NCBI GenBank assembly: GCA_964343805.1
Contig: CAYFLR010000118.1
Span: 1 to 6,734 of the forward strand
Direction: 5' to 3'
Source of the DNA: CAYFLR01 sp964343805
GTDB lineage: Bacteria > Bdellovibrionota_B > Oligoflexia > CAYFLR01
DNA length: 6,734 nucleotides
Numbering within the stretch: the first letter of the stretch is position 1; every line of letters begins with the position of its first letter. Under the pieces are notes generated by a model. That model was not told the origin of the DNA, did no database searches, and saw only the letters and a list, made by a program, of their open reading frames with translations. A program made the position numbers and the translations under genes. Shown piece after piece: positions 6,456-6,734 of the stretch.

Positions 6456-6734
6456 CAGATGAATAGGGCCTTTATGGTTTTTAAAAGTTCGAGAGCCTCC
6501 AGCCCATCTTTGGCCAACACCACCTGATACCCAAATTCCACTAAGATATCTTGTACAATTTCTCTTAACCCACTTTCATCTTCCACCAAAAGAATCGTTT
6601 CAGTCCCTCGGGGAAGGGACTTAGAAAAATCTTCCACCTTACCACCTTCATGGTCAGAATCTATGGTGGGCAAATAAACATGTGCAACCTTGTAATTAGG
6701 TAACATTTTATACCGAGCATTTAGGTGACACATT
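6437..6734 (-). CDS. Partial hybrid kinase C-terminus with first half of a split receiver; runs off the window edge
   Basis: The visible frame has about 98 residues; the ATG at 6731-6733 is at the window edge and is probably internal. VAHVYLPTID resembles the last strand of a HATPase_c domain, and the linker ending PRGTETILLVEDE is typical of the junction between a histidine kinase and its C-terminal receiver. The acidic pocket is E51-D52-E53 in this fragment, and the receiver continues to DGLEALELLK (76-85). It then loses homology in 13 out-of-frame residues (TIKALFIWCCLIW) before a TAA at 6437-6439. The second half of the receiver lies in the -1 frame (6237-6455). The residues before VAHVYLP do not match the expected HATPase G2-box region, so there may be further damage or divergence upstream. 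The window does not show the kinase core, so the hybrid-kinase call is an inference from the C-terminal context. Confidence 0.75.
   Translation of the reverse strand, partial: MCHLNARYKMLPNYKVAHVYLPTIDSDHEGGKVEDFSKSLPRGTETILLVEDESGLREIVQDILVEFGYQVVLAKDGLEALELLKTIKALFIWCCLIW
6479..6500 (-). other. Possible -1 ribosomal frameshift site: slippery heptamer with upstream SD-like sequence
   Basis: On the minus strand, 6485-6479 reads T TTA AAA in the zero frame, which fits the X_XXY_YYZ rule for tandem -1 slippage. GGAGG lies at 6500-6496, leaving 10 bases to the heptamer, the spacing known for the E. coli dnaX stimulatory site. Slippage by -1 gives LELLK-NHKGPIHLVLSD and restores a normal receiver. 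The rival explanation is loss of one A from a six-A run (five A at 6482-6478). GGAGG encodes part of LEA in the common DGLEAL motif, so it may be coincidental. I saw no strong hairpin downstream; only CCATA/TATGG-type short matches are present. Confidence 0.35.

Overview
The window is a bacterial signal-transduction cluster. It has moderately low G+C by eye, dense coding, and Shine-Dalgarno-type ribosome binding sites. Long hybrid histidine kinases, an HD-GYP response regulator and a receiver-TPR protein point to a Gram-negative bacterium with a rich two-component repertoire. The style resembles Bdellovibrionota or other former deltaproteobacteria, but no marker gene is present, so this placement is a weak inference.

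Layout from left to right. Positions 1-243 are a tandem array of a 62-bp unit: three near-identical copies and one shortened, diverged copy. Each unit carries an imperfect internal dyad. The array starts at the window edge and stops about ten bases past the end of the first gene. Positions 253-1788 (minus) encode a response regulator with an acidic tail, a receiver domain and an intact HD-GYP domain, predicted to degrade cyclic di-GMP. A 142-bp divergent intergenic region follows. Positions 1931-4798 (plus) encode a 955-residue membrane-anchored hybrid kinase with two complete kinase cores on either side of one receiver. It converges on a receiver-TPR gene (4795-6222, minus), and the two share the 4-base stop overlap TTAG. 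Upstream of the receiver-TPR gene, 14 bases away and in the same orientation, is the C-terminal receiver of another, probably hybrid, kinase that runs off the window edge (6237-6734, minus). Its reading frame is broken inside the receiver.

The break is the most interesting point. It falls exactly at T_TTA_AAA, in the correct phase for a -1 slippery heptamer, and a GGAGG lies 10 bases upstream, the same geometry as bacterial dnaX-type frameshifting. A -1 slip would restore a perfect receiver domain. A one-base loss from a homopolymer (a pseudogene or a sequencing error) explains the same data and is at least as likely.

Taken together, the window holds four receiver domains and two kinase cores, plus the tail of a probable third kinase. 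The only recognisable outputs are cyclic di-GMP hydrolysis and TPR protein-protein contacts; there is no DNA-binding output. A plausible reading is a local phosphorelay acting on cyclic di-GMP and protein partners. Which kinase serves which receiver cannot be told from sequence.
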